Source: Deinococcus sp. HSC-46F16 (GTDB lineage Bacteria; Deinococcota; Deinococci; Deinococcales; Deinococcaceae). From it: a DNA stretch of 64,000 nucleotides. How positions within the stretch are numbered: the first letter of the stretch is position 1; each line of letters opens with the position of its first letter. The translations under genes and the position numbers were made by a program. The notes under the pieces were generated by a model. The model worked only from the letters and a program-made list of their open reading frames with translations. It was not told the origin of the DNA and did not search any database. Positions 44,783 through 59,475 of the stretch are shown one piece after another. The stretch is taken from assembly GCF_024171495.1 (NCBI RefSeq), contig NZ_JALJZW010000004.1:253001-317000 (forward strand), given 5' to 3'.

Positions 44783-46856
44783 ATTGCCCGCCCTTCCCGG
44801 CGTCCAGGGTGCCCCCCACCGCCGCGAGCGCGAAGGCGAATTCCTCGGCCATTTCGTTGAGCGCGTCGTAACGGCTGCTGGAGCCGCCGTGCCCGGCGCC
44901 CAGGTTGGTCTTGAGCACCAGCACGCCGCTGCCGGGCTGGCGCAGGTCGCGCAGGCGGGCCACGTACTTCGCGGGTTCCCAGTAGGCGACGCGGGGGTCG
45001 TTCAGGCCCGTCGAGACGAAGAGGTGGGGGTAGGCGGCAGGCTTCAGGTTGTCGTAAGGGCTGTACTCGCGCATGGTGGCGTAGGCGTCCGGCTCATTCG
45101 GGTTGCCCCACTCGTCGTATTCGCCCGTGGTGAGGGGAATGGAGTCGTCGAGCATGGTGGAGAGCACGTCCACGAAGGGCACCCCGACGAACGCGGCCTT
45201 CCACAGGTCGGGCCGCAGGTTGACCACGGCGCCCATCAGCAGGCCGCCCGCGCTGCGGCCCATCGCCACGAGGTCGCCCGCGATCCCCGCCGCCCGCAGG
45301 CCCTCGCCCGCCGCGATGAAGTCGGTGAAGGTATTCATCTTGTGGGCGAGGCGTCCGGCGTCGTACCAGCGCCGCCCCAGTTCCGAACCGCCCCGGATGT
45401 GCGCGACCGCCCACACCCAGCCCCGGTCGAGCAGCGGGAGCCGCCCCAGGCTGAAGGCCGGGTCCATGGACGCCCCGTAGGAGCCGTACCCGTACAGCAG
45501 CGTGGGCGCGGGTAGGGCCGTGTCGCGGCGGCGCACCAGGCTGACGGGCACCCGCTCGCCATCCGGGGCATCCACCCAGACCTGCTCGGCCACATACTCG
45601 GCCGGGTCGTAGTTCGGCACGGGCGTGGCTTTCACCAGCGTGGTTTCCAGCGTGTTCAGATCGAGGTCGAGGTGCTCGGTGGGGCGGGTCAGGCTCGTGT
45701 AGAGGATGCGGGCCGTCGTGGCCTCAAAAATGCGGTTGGCGCCGATGCGGACAGTGTAGCTCGCCTCGGGAAACTCGACGCGGCGGGCCTCGCCGTAGCC
45801 CTCCCCGGTGCGCGGCAGCACCCACAGGCGGGTGAAGCCCCCCTCGCGCCCGGAGACGAGCAGGCGCCCGGCGAACAGGTGCATGCCGGTGAGGTAGCGC
45901 TGGGGGTCGTGGGGCAGCACGTCCTGCGCGTCGGCCCAGGTCACCCCTTCCCCCTTGGGCAGGCGCACCAGCCGGAACTCAGACGCGCCGCCCTGGTTCG
46001 TCAGCGCGAGCCAGTGGTCGCCGCCGTCGGTCAGGCTGACCTCCACGCCGCGTTCGCGGGGCAGCAGAACCTGGGGCCGGGCGGTGGGGTCGCGGGTGTC
46101 AAGCACCGCCACCTCGTCGGCCATGTTCGCGGAACTGCCCAGCAGCAGCGTCTCGCCGTTCTCGGCCACACGCGCCCAGGCGCGGAAGGTGGGGTCGGTC
46201 TCGTGCCACAACTCCTCGTCGGCGGTCTGGGGCTGGCCCAGGGTGTGCCAGTGAATGCGGGCCGGGCGCTGGGTGGCGTCCTCGGTGGCGTAGAAGAGGG
46301 TACGGCCGTCCGCGCTCCAGTCCAGGGTCCAGCCGCTCACGCCGGTCAGGGGCGGCTCGGCGAGTTCGCCCGTCGCCGTGTCCAGCACGCGCAGTTCCCA
46401 CAGCTCCTGCCCGGTCGTGTCCAGCAGGTAGGCCCAGTGACGTCCGTCCGGGCTGGGGCGGGTCACGTACACCCAGACGTTGGCGTGGCCCTCGCGCTCC
46501 TTCAGCGCGTTGAGGTCCAGCAGAAGCTGCGCCTCTCCCCCAGCACGTGGGCGCCGCAGGAAGAGGGGGTGCGCCTTGCCCTCCTCGGTGCGGGTGTAGT
46601 ACTCCCAGTCGCCCTCGGGCACGGGGGGCTGGTCGTCTTCCTCCTGCACGTGGGAGAGGAGTTCCCCATAGATGAGCTGCTGCGTCTCCCGCAGGGGCGC
46701 CATGACTGCGTCCAGGTGGACGTTTTCAGCTTCCAGGTAGCCCAGCACTTCCGGGTCGGCCTTGCCCTGGGTCCTCAGCCAGTGGTAGTCGTCGGGGCGG
46801 GATTCGCCGTGGAGGTCGTGGGTGAGGGGCTTCTTGGCGGCGCGGGGCAGGGACAT
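44781..46856 (-). CDS. S9 family peptidase (oligopeptidase B-like)
   Basis: The 691-residue protein has an N-terminal seven-bladed propeller (about 70-420) and a C-terminal alpha/beta hydrolase domain with the oligopeptidase B features YGYGSYGASMDP, WAVAHIRGGSELGRRWYDAG, nucleophile Ser535 in MGRSAGGLLMG, and the catalytic His in GAGHGGSSSRYD. It cleaves short peptides, usually after basic residues. Cytoplasmic. TACGCT lies 5 nt before the ATG at 46856, so it seems leaderless. Confidence 0.92.
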   Translation of the reverse strand: MSLPRAAKKPLTHDLHGESRPDDYHWLRTQGKADPEVLGYLEAENVHLDAVMAPLRETQQLIYGELLSHVQEEDDQPPVPEGDWEYYTRTEEGKAHPLFLRRPRAGGEAQLLLDLNALKEREGHANVWVYVTRPSPDGRHWAYLLDTTGQELWELRVLDTATGELAEPPLTGVSGWTLDWSADGRTLFYATEDATQRPARIHWHTLGQPQTADEELWHETDPTFRAWARVAENGETLLLGSSANMADEVAVLDTRDPTARPQVLLPRERGVEVSLTDGGDHWLALTNQGGASEFRLVRLPKGEGVTWADAQDVLPHDPQRYLTGMHLFAGRLLVSGREGGFTRLWVLPRTGEGYGEARRVEFPEASYTVRIGANRIFEATTARILYTSLTRPTEHLDLDLNTLETTLVKATPVPNYDPAEYVAEQVWVDAPDGERVPVSLVRRRDTALPAPTLLYGYGSYGASMDPAFSLGRLPLLDRGWVWAVAHIRGGSELGRRWYDAGRLAHKMNTFTDFIAAGEGLRAAGIAGDLVAMGRSAGGLLMGAVVNLRPDLWKAAFVGVPFVDVLSTMLDDSIPLTTGEYDEWGNPNEPDAYATMREYSPYDNLKPAAYPHLFVSTGLNDPRVAYWEPAKYVARLRDLRQPGSGVLVLKTNLGAGHGGSSSRYDALNEMAEEFAFALAAVGGTLDAGKGGQ

Positions 46857-46908
46857 GCCTGAGCGTAGCAAGGCCCAGCCAGGAAGGGTGGGGCGCTAGG
46901 CTGAGCCC

Positions 46909-47961
46909 ATGTTTCGCCGCGACCCCCTCCAGACGGCCCGGCGCGAGTTGGAGGCCGTGCTGGAGCGCGACCTGCGCCCGGCGCTGCCCCTGCTGCGGGC
47001 CGCCCTGCGCCGGGGCGGGGTGGTGGGCGCGGCGCGGGACGGCCAGTCGGCGGTGGTCGGGGGAGGCGACGTTCCCAGGGACGGCGTATTCGAGCTGGCA
47101 AGCGTGACCAAGCCCTTCACGGCGGCGCTGGCCGGAGCGCTGGTGCGGGAGGGTCGGCTGGGCTGGGACGCACCCCTCTCGCGGCTGGGTGGTCCCTTCC
47201 GGTCCTTTCCCGACTTCGTGACCGCCCGTGCCCTCGCCACCCACACGGCGGGCCTGCCCGCCCACCCCGCGCGGGTGGCCGTGACCACCTTCACCCGCTT
47301 TCAGGACCCCTACGGCAGCATGGACGCCCCGGCCGCCCTGGCGAGCGCCCGGCGCTGGGCGAGTCGGAGGGGGGCGGGACGGTTCGGGTACTCGAACCTG
47401 GGGGCGGGGGTGCTCGCGCTGGCCCTGGCGCACGCGGCGGGCGAGGACGTGAGTGCGGCGGGCTACGGGCGGGCGCTGGCCCGATACGTGACCGGACCGC
47501 TGGGGCTGCCGGGCGTGGGCCTCACCCCCCCGGCACGCGGGCTGGTCGCTCCCACCGCCACGCTGTTGGGCGAAGGGGTCACGGGGTTCGGGCCGCTGGC
47601 GGGCGCGGGCGGGCTGTTCGGAACGGCGGGGGACCTGCTGACCTTCGGGACGGCGCATCTGGAGGGCAGGCTGGGCCAGGACTGGCGCGAAGTTCTGCGG
47701 CCCCCTGCCCTCCCCCCCCATCTGGACGGCGTGGCCCCCGGCTGGTTCCGGCGCGGGGGCGTATGGTGGCACGACGGGGTGGCGCGGGGCACCCGCACGG
47801 CGCTCGCCCTCGTGCCCGCGTCCGGCACGGTGGTCACGTTGCTGGTGCGCGGCGGGGTGCCGCTGGTGGGGCTGCGGGGGGTGGTGGGGGCGGCGGCGCT
47901 GGCGCTGGCAGAGCCTTCAGCGCTTGGCGGTCCACCGTCCGCAAACAGTTTTCCTCGCTGA
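46909..47961 (+). CDS. Serine hydrolase, beta-lactamase/penicillin-binding fold
   Basis: The 350-residue protein has the SxxK motif Ser65-Lys68 (ASVTKPF) and a YSN motif (FGYSNLG), the second motif of the class C beta-lactamase-related family; a third motif HDGVARG is weaker. No signal peptide is seen, so it is likely cytoplasmic and an esterase or peptidase rather than a true beta-lactamase. TAGGCT lies 6 nt before the ATG; it and the divergent peptidase gene start from the same 52-bp gap. Confidence 0.85.
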   Translation: MFRRDPLQTARRELEAVLERDLRPALPLLRAALRRGGVVGAARDGQSAVVGGGDVPRDGVFELASVTKPFTAALAGALVREGRLGWDAPLSRLGGPFRSFPDFVTARALATHTAGLPAHPARVAVTTFTRFQDPYGSMDAPAALASARRWASRRGAGRFGYSNLGAGVLALALAHAAGEDVSAAGYGRALARYVTGPLGLPGVGLTPPARGLVAPTATLLGEGVTGFGPLAGAGGLFGTAGDLLTFGTAHLEGRLGQDWREVLRPPALPPHLDGVAPGWFRRGGVWWHDGVARGTRTALALVPASGTVVTLLVRGGVPLVGLRGVVGAAALALAEPSALGGPPSANSFPR

Positions 47962-47981
47962 GAGCGGACGGCGGGCCACCC

Positions 47982-49124
47982 TCACGGGACCAGCCACGTC
48001 ACCCCCCGCGCGTCGTTCAGGCCGCTCAGCAGGGTCACCGGGCGCCAGTTTACCGTGCCCCCGGTGTTGCCCGACCCCAGGCCGATCACGGTGTCGTACC
48101 CGCTGAGGGTGGTCGAGCTCAGGGCGTACAGGAAGCCGTCGGGGGCGAAGGTCACGTCGCGCAGGTCGGCGAAGGCGTTCACGGTCAGGGCCTCGTTCCG
48201 CGTGCCCGAGGCGTCCCACAACCGCAGCGGCTCGGTGCCCAGGCCACTCACGCGCGGGTCACGCCACGCGGCGATCAGATTTCGCCCGGCCACGCCGCTG
48301 CCCGCCGAGGTCCACAGGCGGTCCACCCGCCCTGTCCCAAAGGCGTCCAGTGCGTCCTCCGCGACGGGCACCCCGTTCGTGCCCAGCGGCTGCACTCCGG
48401 TGTCGGTCGCCGCGTAGACGGTGGTGCCGTTCGGCGCCGGGGCGAGGTCGCGGATGGCGGGCGTGGGCACCGGGAGGTCGGCCTCGGCGCGGTCGGCGCC
48501 GGGGGTGGTCACGGCCACCCGCACCACCTCGCTGCCGCCGCCCAGCGCGGGGCGGGCGACCACCCCCACGTCCACCCCATCCGCCCGGCGCACCAGCGCC
48601 ACCCGCACCGGGGGCACGTCGGTGCCCGTCACCACGGCGGCCCCGCCCACGGCGGCCCGCCACACCAGCGTCCCGTCGGTGCGGTAGAGGGCGAGCTGCT
48701 GGGTGCCGTTCAGCACGCCCCCCGTGTCACACTGGCTGAGGCTCAGAATCCGGTCGCGCCCGGCGTTCAGCGCGGTCGTCACAAAGCAGGGCGGCACGAA
48801 GCCCGGCGCGTCGAAGGCGGGGGCGAAGGGCCGCACGTCCCCTAGATTCGCGTCGCGGCTCTCCAGCCCCCCCCGTCGGGTGAGCAGCAGCCGTGCCCCG
48901 CCGCCGGGCAGGGTATCCACGGCCACGCCGTCCGTGACCGTCACGCTGGGGCCGACCACCGGGGTGGAGGGAAGCGTGCCTCCCCCCCCGCCCGTCGTGA
49001 CCGTCCGCAGGGTCGCGCCCGCATCCGCCAGCACGGCGAGCCGCAGCGCGGGCAAGGTTTCCACCGTCCCCGTGCAGGCGGAGAGCAGCAGGGCGGTCAG
49101 GGGCAGCAGGGCGAGTCGTTTCAC
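47982..49124 (-). CDS. Lipoprotein, probable beta-propeller
   Basis: This 380-residue protein begins with a lipoprotein signal and lipobox (LLLSAC, Cys17), then repeated beta-rich segments (PDGFLYALSS, PNGTTVYAATDTG, LALYRTDGTLVWRAA) resembling a propeller. No catalytic motif is seen. It is likely anchored to the cell envelope. The GTG at 49124 follows GGAGG by 8 nt. It lies downstream of the LptD-like gene on the same strand. Confidence 0.78.
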   Translation of the reverse strand: MKRLALLPLTALLLSACTGTVETLPALRLAVLADAGATLRTVTTGGGGGTLPSTPVVGPSVTVTDGVAVDTLPGGGARLLLTRRGGLESRDANLGDVRPFAPAFDAPGFVPPCFVTTALNAGRDRILSLSQCDTGGVLNGTQQLALYRTDGTLVWRAAVGGAAVVTGTDVPPVRVALVRRADGVDVGVVARPALGGGSEVVRVAVTTPGADRAEADLPVPTPAIRDLAPAPNGTTVYAATDTGVQPLGTNGVPVAEDALDAFGTGRVDRLWTSAGSGVAGRNLIAAWRDPRVSGLGTEPLRLWDASGTRNEALTVNAFADLRDVTFAPDGFLYALSSTTLSGYDTVIGLGSGNTGGTVNWRPVTLLSGLNDARGVTWLVP

Positions 49125-49174
49125 GGATGGGACCTCCGGTGGGCGGGGGGCTGGAAGCTGGTGGCTTGCTGCTC

Positions 49175-51992
<2,818 letters not shown>

Positions 51993-52003
<11 letters not shown>

Positions 52004-53165
52004 GGCCCACCCCCGCCGCCGCGAGCACCGGGCGGCCCCGTTCGCCGGGCGCATCCGCCAGCAGTTCCAGCGTGGTGCCGGGGTAGTAGAAGCCCAGGAT
52101 GCGGCGGTGGTCGGCCTTTGCTCGGGCCATCCCCAGCGCCCCGTACTGCGAGAGGCCCACCCCGTGCCCGGACCCCGACCCCTCCAGCACCAGCGGCCGC
52201 CCCGGCCCCACGCTCCCGCCGAGGCGGACGCGGGTGCTGTGCGCTCCCAGCGCCCGCACGAAGTCGCCCGCTTGCAGGCCGCTCAGCCGCCCGGTGCCCG
52301 AACTGCCCGTCAGCGTGACCTCCAGCACCCGGCCCGACGCGGAGGTCAGCGTCACCCCCACCGAGCGCACGGTGCCCACCCGCACCCGGAAGCGTTCGGC
52401 GGCGGCCTGCACCTTCGCGGCACTGGCCTCCACCCGCCACTTGGCGCGGGGACTGTCCGCCGAGTGCGGGTCCGGCTGCGCGACGAGGTAGGGGATGCCG
52501 CGCCCCCACACCTCCTCGCTCGACGCCGTGTGTCCGCCCGAATCACTGGAGAAATACGTCTGCGCGGGCTTGTCCCCATACGCGAGGACCTGCCCGGCGG
52601 TCGCCTGGATCGCCGTGTCCGTTCCGACCTTTTCCGCCGGGACGCCCCGGTAGACCTGACAGCTTTCGGTGGCACAGGTGTCGTAGGGGAGCGCCGGGTT
52701 GATGCGGGCCGAGACGTAGGTGCGGGCGATCACCGCCTGCGCGGCGAGCGCGGCGGCGGGCCAGCTCGCGGGCATTTCGGCGGGGACCACTCCGCGCAGG
52801 TAGTCCTCCACGTCCACCACGTTGATGCCCTGCACGCCGCCGCTCACCGCCCGCAGCAGCACGCCGCCCCGGTAGGTCTGGCCCGCGATCTCCACCAGGC
52901 TGCCCGGCGACGGCGGCACGTACAGCACGTCGCTCCCCGCGTCCTGCCCGCCCAGCGTGAGCTTGCCGCCCCGGTTGCCCACCGTCCAGGGCACCGAGGG
53001 CGCGGCGGGAGCGGGGGGGGCCGCCAGGGGTGCCGTCAGCCCCGGTCCCGGCGGGGGCGGCAGCCGCACGGTGAGCTGCGGGCCGCTCGCCACCAGCACC
53101 CGCACGTCCAGCGCCCCGGCCGCGCCGGGAGCCGCCAGCGCCAAGAGAAAGGTCAGCACGCGCAT
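51993..53165 (-). CDS. SpoIID/LytB-domain protein
   Basis: The 390-residue protein has a signal peptide (about residues 1-18), a Pro/Ala-rich segment, and a SpoIID domain with VDVEDYLRGVVPAEMP, AAALAAQAVIARTY, SSDSGGHTASSEEVWG and a C-terminal GSGHGVGLSQYGALGMA. SpoIID proteins are peptidoglycan lytic transglycosylases that act on denuded glycan in spore formers; non-sporulating relatives may help remodel the wall. TATACT lies 10 nt before the ATG. It overlaps the LptD-like gene by 11 bp. Confidence 0.9.
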
Positions 53166-53230
53166 GAATGACGCGAGTATACGCACCCCCTCCTGTGCCC
53201 CGACTGACAGGGACGTGAGAGCATGCGGCC

Positions 53231-54385
53231 ATGACAGGCGGGCCAGGGCAGGCGGGACGGGTGTGGGCGCACGTGGGGCAACCTTTCGGGGAGCACGAGT
53301 ACGACGTGGTCGTCCTGGGAGCCGGGCGGATGGGCACGGCCTGCGCCCTGTATCTGCGGCGGCTGGCCCCTCATCTGCGCCTGCTGCTCGTCGAGCGCGG
53401 CGGCCTCCCCAACGAGGAGGGGGCGACCATCCTCGCGCCGGGGGTGTGGACCGCCTTCGACGTGCCGCCGGGCCGGGAGGCGGAAGCCCAGTGGACCCAC
53501 GCCAACCTGTTCGGGGACCCGACCGCCAAACCTCGCCCCCTCCTGCGCCTGCACGCGGAGGAAGGCCCCGGCCGCGTGCCCACCCGGCCGATGCTCGCCC
53601 GCTTCCCGGAGGCCGCGCCCCTCCTCGACCCGGATACGCTCCCCTGGGCCGAGGTGGACGAGGACGCCTCCACCTATCGCCCCGGCGCGGTGGCGCTGGC
53701 CTGCGGGCAGACGGCGGTGCGAGAGGGAGCCGACCTGCTGCTGAACACGCACGCATGCCTGACGCCTGGCGGCGTGCGCCTCGACCGCCTGACCGTCACG
53801 AACACCCACGAGGTCGTCACCCACGAGACGCATGACCTCCGCGCCGGGGTCGTGATCGTGGCGATGGGCGCGGATGGCCCAGCCGCCGCCGAGCAGGACC
53901 TGGGGATTCACACGGCGCACGGCCGGGCTTACCGCCAGTTTCCGCGCCTGAACACCCCCAGCGACGACTGGACCCCGGCGCTGCGGGCGGGCGGCCTGAC
54001 CCTGCGCCCGCAGCACGGCGGCTTCACGGTGGTCCCGCCCCTGCACCACCGCGATCCCTCCGGCTACGTGCCGCAGGGCGGGCGGCTGACCGGGGTGCCG
54101 GTGGGCGTGCGCCGCGAGACCCTGGAAGACCTCACCCGCCTGATGGACGCCCTGCCCCCCCTGGCGACCGGGGCGCTGGAGATCGGCCGCAGCCTCGCGG
54201 ACGTGCCCGGCGCGTGGGTGGCCCTGCCGGACGGCCGGGTGGACGCCCCACCCCGCCACGAGGCGCTGGGCGAAGGGGTCCACCTCCTCCTCGGCGGTCC
54301 CCTCGCGGACACGCTGGGGCTGGCGGTGGCCTATGACCTCGCGGCGCGGGTGACGGGGGTGAGGGAGCGGCCGTGGGCATCCTGA
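53231..54385 (+). CDS. FAD-dependent oxidoreductase (DAO family)
   Basis: The 384-residue protein has an N-terminal FAD-binding YDVVVLGAGRMGTACALYL and a C-terminal HLLLGGPLADTLGLAVAYDLA typical of D-amino-acid oxidase-type flavoproteins. The middle domain is poorly marked and the substrate is unknown. No leader is obvious; the start at 53231 fits family length. It diverges from the SpoIID gene across a 65-bp gap. Confidence 0.82.
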   Translation: MTGGPGQAGRVWAHVGQPFGEHEYDVVVLGAGRMGTACALYLRRLAPHLRLLLVERGGLPNEEGATILAPGVWTAFDVPPGREAEAQWTHANLFGDPTAKPRPLLRLHAEEGPGRVPTRPMLARFPEAAPLLDPDTLPWAEVDEDASTYRPGAVALACGQTAVREGADLLLNTHACLTPGGVRLDRLTVTNTHEVVTHETHDLRAGVVIVAMGADGPAAAEQDLGIHTAHGRAYRQFPRLNTPSDDWTPALRAGGLTLRPQHGGFTVVPPLHHRDPSGYVPQGGRLTGVPVGVRRETLEDLTRLMDALPPLATGALEIGRSLADVPGAWVALPDGRVDAPPRHEALGEGVHLLLGGPLADTLGLAVAYDLAARVTGVRERPWAS

Positions 54386-54450
54386 CCCTTTCGCCCCCTC
54401 TCCCGGGGTCCTGTCTACCCCGGCCCGCCTGCGCCGAGGCCGTCCCTCTC

Positions 54451-54546
54451 TATCCTGGAGGCATGTGGGAAGCACGAATTCCGGGAGACGGCGGAGCGTA
54501 ACGCCCCCGGCTTCCGCCGCGCCGTCCCCACCCGTCCGCGGTGGGG
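54451..54546 (+). promoter_or_regulatory. Possible ilvA leader region
   Basis: TATCCT at 54451-54456 is a leaderless-type -10, but no good -35 is seen. Downstream, CGGCGGA (54489-54495) pairs with TCCGCCG (54513-54519), and CCCCACC (54526-54532) with GGTGGGG (54540-54546). The first stem overlaps the stop of the mini-ORF at 54463-54501. No strong U tract follows. Regulation by translation of the mini-ORF is a possibility. Confidence 0.35.
54463..54501 (+). CDS. Possible ilvA leader peptide (12 aa)
   Basis: ATG lies 6 nt after TATCCT. The frame encodes MWEARIPGDGGA and ends in TAA, with one Trp and one Ile codon. It precedes ilvA by 105 bp. It has no homologue known to me, and its length makes chance a real alternative. 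Confidence 0.3.
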   Translation: MWEARIPGDGGA

Positions 54547-54606
54547 GCGCCCCGTTTCGGCCCCGCAGTCCATGCCGCCCCAGTTCCCCACGTTCCCGGA
54601 GGTGCC

Positions 54607-56157
<1,551 letters not shown>

Positions 56158-56167
56158 CGGCCCGCCC

Positions 56168-57130
56168 TCACGGCAGCGTCAGCACCCGCACGTTGCCGTC
56201 CCGCGCACTCAGGTAGGCCACCTTCTTTCCGTCCGGGCTGACCGACCAGTCCCCCTGCCGCACCTGATCGCCGAGGTCGCCCAGCGTGCGCCACGCATTG
56301 GTCCCCACGTTGTACTCCCGCAGGACGTGCGGGCCGCCGTTCGGGTCCAGCGGGATCAGCAGCAGGCGGCGGGCGTCGCGCCAGCGGTACGAGCCGAAGG
56401 CGTTCAGTTTCCGCGCCGCCCCGCCCGCCGTGGGCCGCACCCACAGGCCGTTGCGGGCCGCCGAGTCGAAGGCCACGGAGTACGTCACCCACGCCCCGTC
56501 CGGGCTGAGGCTGACCCCCCGGAACGACAGCGCTGAGGCCAGCGTGCGCCGCGCCCCGGTGCGGGTGTCCAGCGTGAAGAGGTCGCGGTCCCGCGCCGCC
56601 GCCGCACTCTTGCCGCTGAGCAGCAGCGTCGTCTCGTTCAGCCAGCCGCTGATGCCCCCACCGTACAGGGTGGCAACCTGCCGGGGCGAGCCGAACACGT
56701 CGGCCACGAACACGCGGGTGGCCCGGCGGTCGAAATTGCCGGTCGTGTCGCTGCGGGTGTAGGCCAGCCGGTTCTCCGAGCGGGTCCACGTCACGTCCGC
56801 CCCGCGCGTGGGCAGGGTAAAACGGCGGCGGTCGGCCAGCCGCTCCAGCGTGGTGGTGTCCCCCGTCCCCGGCCGCACGACCCAGAGCAACCGGGGCGAG
56901 AAGAACGCCACCGAGGAAAAGCGCCGGGTGACCTCTCCCCCGTTCGCCGACACCTGATAGATGCCGGTCGTGGGGCGGGCCGGGGGGCCGTCCAGAACCA
57001 TCAGGTTCCGCGAGTCCGGCGTCCACACCGCGCCGGGGCAGCAGGTGCCACTCAGGACCGCTTTGGAGGGGAGGGTGGCCGCGAGCGCGGGCGCACCCAG
57101 GGCGAGGGCCAAGGCCACAGCCTTCTTCAC
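56168..57130 (-). CDS. Secreted TolB-like propeller protein
   Basis: The 320-residue protein starts with a signal peptide (VKKAVALALALGAPALA) and has TolB/WD40-like repeats (TPDSRNLMVL, SPDGAWVTYSVAF, SPDGKKVAYLSA). It is probably a periplasmic beta-propeller of unknown ligand. The GTG overlaps the stop of the upstream M23 peptidase gene as GTGA, and GGAGG precedes it, so the pair forms an operon. Confidence 0.82.
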   Translation of the reverse strand: MKKAVALALALGAPALAATLPSKAVLSGTCCPGAVWTPDSRNLMVLDGPPARPTTGIYQVSANGGEVTRRFSSVAFFSPRLLWVVRPGTGDTTTLERLADRRRFTLPTRGADVTWTRSENRLAYTRSDTTGNFDRRATRVFVADVFGSPRQVATLYGGGISGWLNETTLLLSGKSAAAARDRDLFTLDTRTGARRTLASALSFRGVSLSPDGAWVTYSVAFDSAARNGLWVRPTAGGAARKLNAFGSYRWRDARRLLLIPLDPNGGPHVLREYNVGTNAWRTLGDLGDQVRQGDWSVSPDGKKVAYLSARDGNVRVLTLP

Positions 57131-57846
57131 CGTGCCCCTCCCGGCGCGGGCGGCCACGGCCGGGCGAATTCGTTGAGGATCGCTCCACCCCGCCGCACCT
57201 CCGGCTGCGACTCCGGCGTCTGCCATTTGCGCGGCGCGGCGAGGTCGTACTCGTACCCCCGCCCAAAAGATCCCGCCAGCGCCAGCGAGTCCCAGTCGGC
57301 GGCGATGTAGGGCAGCGGATTGAAGAAGCGCTGATGCGAGCGGTCCCGCAGTTCGAGGTGCAGGTGCGGCGCACTCACGCAGGTGAACTGCGAGTCGCCG
57401 CTCTCCCCGATCACCTGCCCGCGCTTCACCTGCTGCCCGACCCGCACGCTGGAGCGCACCCGCAGGTGCCCATACAGGCTGCTGAGATTCCCGGCGTGGT
57501 CGATCACCACGTTGTGCGGCGGACTGCCGTGCGGGCCGTCCACCTCCGCAACCACTCCATCTCCGATGGCCCGGACCGGGGTGCCGCACGGAGCACTGAA
57601 GTCCAGCCCTGCATGTAGCCCCTGGAGGTTGCCGTAAGTGCTGCGGCGCTGGCGGTAGGCCCCGGTCGTGTTGCCGTACCCCTGCCCCAGCAGCCAGGTG
57701 TCCGGCCCCGGCGGCCCCGCGAAGGGCAGGCCGAACTGCCGCGCGGGCTTGGCAATCGCGCTGTCGGGAAGGGCAGGCGCGTAGTGGGCCAGGGCCACCG
57801 CCGACGCGGCCAGGAGTCCCCCCGCCATCACGGTTCTGAGTCGCAT
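57127..57846 (-). CDS. M23-family peptidase (LysM-free)
   Basis: The 239-residue protein has an N-terminal signal or anchor (about 4-22) and a peptidase M23 (LytM) domain with all zinc ligands: His78 and Asp82 in GLHAGLDFS and His161/His163 in APHLHLELR. It would cleave peptidoglycan stem-peptide bridges. No separate binding domain is present. It heads an operon with the propeller protein. Confidence 0.9.
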   Translation of the reverse strand: MRLRTVMAGGLLAASAVALAHYAPALPDSAIAKPARQFGLPFAGPPGPDTWLLGQGYGNTTGAYRQRRSTYGNLQGLHAGLDFSAPCGTPVRAIGDGVVAEVDGPHGSPPHNVVIDHAGNLSSLYGHLRVRSSVRVGQQVKRGQVIGESGDSQFTCVSAPHLHLELRDRSHQRFFNPLPYIAADWDSLALAGSFGRGYEYDLAAPRKWQTPESQPEVRRGGAILNEFARPWPPAPGGAR

Positions 57847-57911
57847 GGCCGATGCTGCCCCGGCGTGGGCGCCGGGACGGTGCCGGGGCTTACAGGGAGG
57901 GGGTCAGCCCG

Positions 57912-58712
<801 letters not shown>

Positions 58713-58757
58713 GGGGGCAGCGTAGCGCGTGGGCGCGGCCGCCCTACACTGACCCGC

Positions 58758-59144
58758 GTGGCGTCCCCGTCCCTTCCCACCATCCTCGCGCTGGACGTGA
58801 GCAAGTCCCGCATCGGCTTCGCGGTCAACGCCGGGCGCCTCGCCTTCGGACGCGGCAGCGTGGACCGCAAACGGCTGCCGCTGGACCTCAAGGCCGTCCG
58901 CCTCAAGGTCGAGGAGACGCGCGCGGAACTGCTGCTGCTGGGCCTGCCCCTCCGCACCGACGGTGCGCCGAGCCCCTCTGCCGACCGGGTGCGGGCCTTT
59001 GGTCGGGTGCTGGAGGACAAGGGCTACCGGGTCGCCTACCAGGATGAACGCTTCTCGACCCAGCGGGCACGGGCGCTGGGCGCAGCCGACGAGGACGAGG
59101 CGGCAGCGGTGGAGATTCTGCAGCTGTACCTACTCGGGACCTAA
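58758..59144 (+). CDS. RuvX/YqgF-family RNase H-like nuclease
   Basis: The 128-residue protein is the YqgF-type RNase H fold: ALDVSKSRIGFAV near the N-terminus, LLLGLPLRTDGAPSPS in the middle, YQDERFST and the acidic DEDEAAAVEILQLYL at the end. The usual Gly after the first Asp is a Val here. RuvX is thought to act in rRNA processing or as a Holliday junction resolvase. The GTG lies 7 nt after TACACT, a perfect leaderless start. Confidence 0.88.
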   Translation: MASPSLPTILALDVSKSRIGFAVNAGRLAFGRGSVDRKRLPLDLKAVRLKVEETRAELLLLGLPLRTDGAPSPSADRVRAFGRVLEDKGYRVAYQDERFSTQRARALGAADEDEAAAVEILQLYLLGT

Positions 59145-59475
59145 GAGCACCACCCCTACCCTACCGGCAGCAGAACTTGAGCCGCATGACTGTGCTACGA
59201 CACTGCACTTCCTCCTAGAGTATGCCCCCCTCGCATGCAGGACCTAGCAAAGCTCTTCCCGATAAATGAGGACATGGTTAAGCAACCGTTAGCCCGGACG
59301 TCGCTCATATAACTCGGCCCCGGATGTCGGCCGTTGCAGACCATGAATCAGCAAAGTGCGACTGGGCCGAAAGTGCCGTGCATGTATTCGGGATTCGGTG
59401 AGAAGAGTAGGCCGAAGCTGACGAAAACCTTACAGTGATGGGGATGTTATTCCCGTATCTGGCGCAGAAATCTTG
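59145..59475. other. Intergenic region with no gene
   Basis: This stretch of about 330 bp between the RuvX-like gene and the S-layer promoter has a lower GC content than its surroundings. I see no convincing ORF, tRNA or terminator. The reverse-strand ORF here reads through the S-layer promoter and is judged false. Confidence 0.6.

Noticed and set aside
54463..54606. T-box riboswitch upstream of ilvA.
   Set aside because: The T-box signature sequence and specifier-loop layout are absent; the leader is too short for one.
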